The position numbers and the translations under genes are program-made. A stretch of 64,000 bases of DNA from positions 1 to 64,000 of the forward strand of contig SVGS01000018.1 in NCBI GenBank assembly GCA_015056205.1, given 5' to 3'. The notes under the pieces were generated by a model, which made no database searches, was not told the origin of the DNA, and was given only the letters and a program-made list of their open reading frames with translations. This document shows positions 61,701 through 64,000 of this stretch, piece after piece (the stretch's first letter is position 1; the number at the start of each line of letters is the position of its first letter). The DNA is from Clostridiales bacterium (GTDB taxonomy: Bacteria > Bacillota > Clostridia > Christensenellales > Aristaeellaceae).

Positions 61701-64000
61701 TGACAAGGGGCAGACAAGCGGTGAGTCTTCCGATACGAGCGGATGGGTGATTGCGTCCACGAATTGCCCGATTGTTATCACCGGGCTGCCGGCGGGCATC
61801 CGATACGAAGTGACGGAAGATACCTATGCATCGCAGCGGTATCAGCAGAGCGGAATCCGAATGACGGGAACAATCAATGGCCTCAGCAACACGCCGGAAG
61901 GCGTGACGGAAACAGCGATTCCGCCAGCCAACACCGCTGAAGCGACCAACATTCGGAACTCCTATAACAATCTGACGCTGCATAAGCTGATCAGCGAAGA
62001 CAGTTCCTTTGTCGATAATGACAGGGAATTCGAATTCGCGATCGAACTGAAGGATGAAAAAGGTGCTCCTGTAACCGGGACTTACGGGGATGTTGAGTTC
62101 AACGCAGGGAAGGCAACCGTTAAACTGAAGAACGGAGATTCGATCATTGCCAGTCAGATACCGGTCAAGTATGAGTACTCCGTTCACGAGAATCTCCCGA
62201 CCGGATATGCGGTAACGTATACCCATACGGATAAAAACGGCAGTCTGGAAGGTGTCACCAAAAATGGTGTGATCGGGAAGATTTCCAATAACGGGCATGT
62301 GGTGGAGGCGACGAATACCTACTCCTCCGAAGGAACGGGTTCCATCAGCGTAACAAAGCTGATTAACCGGCAGGATGGTCAAAACTATGTATGGAACGAC
62401 CGGGATCAGTATACCTTCACCCTCACCGGCCTGGATCATGCACCGATGCCGTCTAAGACAAGTATTACCATAACGAAGGATGATCCGAAGCATACGAAAT
62501 CCTTTGGCGAGATTACATTTACCAAGGCCGGTATCTACCAGTACAGGGTGAAGGAAACCAAAGGAACTGTTGGCGGCATAACATATGATGAAGCTGAACA
62601 CCCGGTTACAATCGAGGTGACGGACAATAAGGAAGGGGAACTGATTGCGTCCGGCGTAAGCAACCTGAACCAGACCGTTACAGTTAAAAATACTTATAGT
62701 GTCTCCGTGAAAGGAGAGATCAAAGTTCAGAAGCGGCTGGATGGCAGGGAATGGGTAAACAGTGATCAGTTTACGTTTGAAATCCAGGGGTCGGCGGGTG
62801 CGCCAATGCCTGCTCAACGGACCATTACTATCAGAAAAGCAGATGTCAATCATACTGTCAGCTTCGGAGAAATCGCATTTAACAAGGCTGGGACCTATAC
62901 CTATCTGATCAAGGAAACCCAGGGTAATATTCCCGGAATTGAATACGATTCCGTAAGCCATGTAGTGACGATTAAGGTGATCGAAGATTCTGCGAATCAT
63001 GGCAGCCTGATTGCCGACACCGGAAGCAGTCTGATCCAGACTGTACAGTCGATCAATACCTATCGCGCCACCGGAGAGGGCGAGGTTCAGGTACAGAAAG
63101 TACTGATTGGACGGGACTGGATGGATTCGGACGAATTCACATTCACGCTGAACGCGGTCGGGGAGGCTCCGCTGCCCGTGAATACAAGTATTACCCTGAA
63201 CAGCAGCACTAAGGATCACATTCAGCCTTTTGAAAAAATTCCGTTTACCAAGGCCGGAACCTATACCTATACTGTGACGGAGAGTAAAGGATCAGCTAAT
63301 CGCATCGGATATGATCCGACTGTTCAGCAGGTTGTATTTACGGTTGTGGATGATGGTATGGGCCATCTGTCAGCGTCTGCCAACAGTAAGCTGGTACAGA
63401 AGGTTCAGTTCACCAATCAGTACACCCCGGATGTTCCGGAATTCAACAAGAAGATTCTCGATATCAACGATACAACCGATGCGGCCATCGATTATAATGA
63501 TCCGGAGAAGTACACCGGATGGCAGGACTCCGCGGATTACGATATCGGAGATGACGTACCGTATCGACTGCAGGCTGTGCTGCCGGATGATGTGACAAGC
63601 TATTATACATACCATCTTACCTTCCATGACAAATTGGAGGACACATTAAGCTTCAAGGACGATATTCGGATTATTGTCATGGATCAGAATCATCAGGTTC
63701 TGTCTGAACCCGGGTTTACAAAGAGTAGGGATCATAAAACCGATGCAGATACGTTCGCTGTCACGCTGAGCTGGGGGAATGAAACAGAACGGATCACAGA
63801 CACCCGACTGAATAATGCAATCATTGAAGTCTATTTCAGCGCGAAGCTTCTGGAAAACGCGAATCTGGGCAAGCGGGGAAATGTCAACGAGGCGTATCTT
63901 GAATTCAGCAATCAGCCCAGTCTGAAGGACGGAGGCCAGATTGGAACGAATCAAACCGGGAAGACGGAGTATGATTCTGTTATTGCCTTTACCTACAAAG
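52705..64000 (+). CDS. Giant isopeptide-type surface adhesin, 3' end off window
   Basis: A single frame stays open from ATG 52705 to the window edge (3,765 codons). Signal peptide MKRTGNRILALVMAVVMATG ends at AYA. Order of modules: N-terminal domain; three ~150-residue repeats (start about 337, 486, 636) with 'I.D..TD.Q.L.G'; a large adhesin-like part; SpaA/Cna-B domains (about 1257-1650; GAEFQLYECEL, KEIKAPDGYIG); four to five ~105-residue repeats (about 1885-2440; 'GSLKIKKNV..NG'); six domains with 'GLPAGTKYKVTET' (about 2448-3200); three pilin FctA/Spy0128-type domains (about 3210-3570; FTKAGTYTYTVTES); and a fimbrial isopeptide domain. Lys, Asn and Glu residues for self-formed isopeptide bonds recur. 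The C-terminus, where a sortase motif would be, is not seen. It is more AT-rich than most of the window. ATG 52696 is an alternative start. Confidence 0.9.
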   Translation, partial: MKRTGNRILALVMAVVMATGILPFNAYADEIRNSSGRKLTLNSPVAKSEGVWDLADSSNTQYLHVSSEATTSEQERDAAFKVRFIYSLNEDIVRAIDSYDGNPVLVYDLNSVVADSPLGGIRNNTNGSITIGSRKLGRYTIIDNVVTMTFTDTDYFNGKTSFVGFFDATLETSITELENNDEYTYTFPGTTDTIPVKYKKTVEDGTKSVYSTQDENGDTILHYTANISVNNDLDSLEFNDVISGLQTLDSNSVKVNGKGASVTVSGSGFSFKVEDALGTTGVPKGSYQVTYDTRVTAEQLQSMTANSTKEDNKASWKVNGKKDVPGGETRIEFDKPKEPIPVKKQINNGTDAKEPGDEIEYSVSYGSDTTVLAGFTIADYFTDVQVLQGDISISYGDTTIKLPENAIDSAATDNHYSTGMTTLFEYPFPDTTVGNGPVTVTYRTKLIDQETAKKNGIFDTIQVSNTAEEKRQNTKDTVTTAVKYEKEPVYSVQKTAAANNDGETWSPEEEITYTLTIGDSNTEMAGVEIRDVMTDLQILSGDVMIQIGSGTATKLSDYVPGALTYTDDKNYSSNDVELFHFNMPNDAGVGPVIITYTAKIISQTEAEEAGIYGNVQIRNTGYGGQQSAGTQGQGEFAGYPINKNVANLNNEDINHQTIEMGDTIHYVLTFGKSGMDMSNVTIYDEFTDIQKLTGSVTIKKNDGSSFTMPAGSGQWNDDGVVWMYLDDDRYSNENVRVFNYRLPNDIGVGPITVEYDAQIISADEAKESGISDTQNAYNTFRINNYQAQTDVKIEFPKEQKHNPQVKKEFDHWDVPNSKVYWNIIVEKDAESSYPLENVTVQEAWMYGKVSINEGNQGYYGYNQFNGSNFDVLNAVVMTDDGTVLTPGKDYLVDKSSSKFSFPILRERVHINLAFLSPAKIIDGYYMRNEVILNEKDSGIAEQTYHKPDIEAVKNGQYDETRKIITWEVQINPTAKQFTISDENKYTVLFKDNIPNGLTLLNYANESETNPTVFVKFGWREYEVSVQPTALGDGGSAIECNVHPKGRMEYNWDESLSGNKVVVTYKTKISDEEWNRITSSLSGEKEFTNHATITAGDDESFEATDTVTVTSEGFITKTDSTKENGGVVIDENGSNSKIITYRIDINPNSYVLNNGNTLTLTDYLDTNMDIDTESVTLKDETGSDISNTIISYNDDSRLFTIRRIPDQKHLILTYSCIARAQGTDTFKNTATLIGGGSHSANTSEEHRIYTDEAGVAVDGLMINLHKIDENGLKALEGAEFQLYECELAIGDLTNKEKYPADWWNNFLNHYEQEHYDVENKFKITKYKPLDSVKRSGSNGYIDWSSLSENKLYAWKEIKAPDGYIGNSEYHYFVLYQHIDVNTEDPTQNKPLPETEQMNRKNAAWALDDACQIANGIRVASLANFSTWTATNIENQYTYINATKMWEGDSDNLYETRPKDGIVLQLWAIHSDGFREREGSPVAINVDQNGNWPSYIWNRLPAFDQEGNPIKYTVIENPVENYSTTYSDRGKGQTSGTITVTNKMIPKSTDLYVRKEFVPANADKPSQIIVNLMVIKTDKQGNSLPAEEAGIQGMLSSSNNWTYHFEKLPTKEVVNGIPYTLSYTVVEDPASANHYDLVEYSDGGRGVIEATEEDPLIITNKIITSGDLVLKKKLKNGSSDNVFEFEISFSGEKANELANEYSIVITDDAGGEPEFKPVSVENKTAVIGIKAGQTITIKDLPLGLQYRVSEKTISGYKVVSSSGITGQIQKGIVSEVEYTNEKVSDIQVTKAFDGISNLPAGFKITNNYNNSVFTVENAEETNPYIWVIRDIPVGTEITFTESGMTAEGYDLTVNGTAITEENATIEVKATAETGKVNSASFINAYKQLPGTLKVTKNVKVNEADPTAQNKKAADGIYKFNVYATNADGEKTGNVLEVISVEIKDGVSKTVESVKKYTAGRYVVEEDASAMPDHVRLLQPSNNTTVTVSAGKTGDAVEASGIASFTNNIDVGSLEIEKAVTVNGAPTEETLADGTYTFAITGPEGYSDSVNLTISQGKSTSKTLINLIPGEYTITEMDPGNGTQVVREGSRKITVSGGKTATEPVKVSFTNNVDVGSLKIKKNVQVNGTKTTTTEADGTYTFTVTNAEGKTTTHTITIKNGKSNEITIGNLKPGTYTVAEDTSKNPEGMAVVGAASQEVTVSAGTGSQIRTAEFTNNKTSVGALKITKNVTVNGAAVTNATKNLADAVYQFTVQGTGDNADYQSTVEIRITNGKSNTATVSNLIPGNYTITEITPTNGTSLTGNQNPVTVTVAAGTTEDTTEAIASFTNNIDVGGLKIRKALTENGKETLSDHTKSKLAGTYSFAIYTDAGCSQTLKNAAGQDYRIQLTVGDDGEAVTSDEIINLPAGDYWIKETDPQNGSVATENPVKVTVVAGKTGDQAAIATITNNYLVGDLEITKKVTGNAGNKDQYFSFKVTLDDINIQGTYEDLTFVDGVAEFKLKDDETKIARGLPAGTKYKVTETANNNYTTTSTGTDGTIPAGQKAQAVVTNKREAFGNLTISKKVRGNAVNQNTFEFTVTLKNADGQPVTGTIGTHTFNENGQTTVSIKANESLTIQHIPNGTSYTVTEKDEGFIVTGKAGNETEERTLADRTLNGKFDINSSVSYEKQGDQTVSFTNERNTYGGLKVSKVVIGTGSVQSFKFTVTLKDASINGTYGQMTFKDGVATFNLGENESKYALGLPNGLAYTVTEQSYAPNGYTTAMNGCENASVEGVVTEVAQMTEDRIHANNIVVVTNTVHAGDDLVISKTVTGNSGDKNKPFSFKVTLLQAALTSNFNGTLDGAEHTFTFTSGICENIQLKDGQTAVIKGLPAGTEYTVTETKEEGYIIKDADGQVIESASMNGKTNKKGEGASVTAFVNEKNLYGGLRITKATGGNDGDKKSWFAFQVVLDDKTINGSYGDVVFVNGVSDHNTESSKEKLAAAGVAENLYLNKYPEANRPVNDKGQTSGESSDTSGWVIASTNCPIVITGLPAGIRYEVTEDTYASQRYQQSGIRMTGTINGLSNTPEGVTETAIPPANTAEATNIRNSYNNLTLHKLISEDSSFVDNDREFEFAIELKDEKGAPVTGTYGDVEFNAGKATVKLKNGDSIIASQIPVKYEYSVHENLPTGYAVTYTHTDKNGSLEGVTKNGVIGKISNNGHVVEATNTYSSEGTGSISVTKLINRQDGQNYVWNDRDQYTFTLTGLDHAPMPSKTSITITKDDPKHTKSFGEITFTKAGIYQYRVKETKGTVGGITYDEAEHPVTIEVTDNKEGELIASGVSNLNQTVTVKNTYSVSVKGEIKVQKRLDGREWVNSDQFTFEIQGSAGAPMPAQRTITIRKADVNHTVSFGEIAFNKAGTYTYLIKETQGNIPGIEYDSVSHVVTIKVIEDSANHGSLIADTGSSLIQTVQSINTYRATGEGEVQVQKVLIGRDWMDSDEFTFTLNAVGEAPLPVNTSITLNSSTKDHIQPFEKIPFTKAGTYTYTVTESKGSANRIGYDPTVQQVVFTVVDDGMGHLSASANSKLVQKVQFTNQYTPDVPEFNKKILDINDTTDAAIDYNDPEKYTGWQDSADYDIGDDVPYRLQAVLPDDVTSYYTYHLTFHDKLEDTLSFKDDIRIIVMDQNHQVLSEPGFTKSRDHKTDADTFAVTLSWGNETERITDTRLNNAIIEVYFSAKLLENANLGKRGNVNEAYLEFSNQPSLKDGGQIGTNQTGKTEYDSVIAFTYK

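Noticed and set aside
1-64000. CRISPR array or cas genes
   Set aside because: No regularly spaced direct repeats of 24-37 bases with unique spacers and no cas-like gene were seen. The repeats at 20 kb and 45.7 kb are palindromic clusters.

Overview
The window looks like a chromosome segment from a gut- or rumen-type Clostridia, possibly Christensenellales/Aristaeellaceae-like (inference). The signs are AGGAGG-type ribosome binding sites, a THF riboswitch in front of folT, a DUF951 gene, a Bacillus-style LplB/YtcP/LplA sugar transporter with MsmX-type ATPases, and a Gram-positive giant surface protein. Housekeeping and sugar genes are GC-rich. The left-hand element and the right-hand adhesin are visibly more AT-rich.

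Bases 1-6951 are mobile DNA. The window opens inside a decayed group II intron, followed by a short exon remnant. Next comes a 6.2-kb element bounded by 48-bp direct repeats (657-704 and 6873-6920) that match the 5' half of tRNA-Val(GAC). The element carries two unknown genes, a small acidic protein, a YbjQ-like protein, a small serine recombinase and a tyrosine integrase. Both repeat copies have their own TTGCAA-17-TATAAT promoter, so the intact tRNA is now transcribed from the promoter copy at the integrase end.

Bases 7.2-24.7 kb are mostly housekeeping: a DUF308 protein, a MATE exporter, a secreted histidine acid phosphatase, a HAD phosphatase, MtnN, a MotA/MotB-like stator pair with a third small gene, Sir2, Asd, FolT (with riboswitch) overlapping Nth, DUF951, a secreted protein, glutamate racemase and a divergent EF-G.

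Bases 24.8-45.1 kb form a pectin/galacturonate locus. uxaB-uxaA-kdgA-kdgK-uxaC takes galacturonate and glucuronate to pyruvate and glyceraldehyde-3-phosphate. A GH28 hydrolase, kduI and kduD handle oligogalacturonides and the unsaturated uronate branch. Then follow two permeases, a large binding protein, four small unknown membrane proteins, two MsmX-type ATPases and a GH105 unsaturated rhamnogalacturonyl hydrolase. No transcription regulator was seen inside the locus.

Bases 45.1-50.5 kb are mixed: a prolyl-tRNA editing protein, a palindromic repeat cluster that also occurs at 20 kb, a degraded peptidase remnant, an acyltransferase whose reading frame is broken at a T-run, a small peptide with a double-glycine leader, an FMN-dependent oxidoreductase and an HD protein. 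From 50.8 kb to the right edge are a secreted acidic stalk-like protein and the first 3,765 codons of an enormous isopeptide-type surface adhesin that runs off the window.
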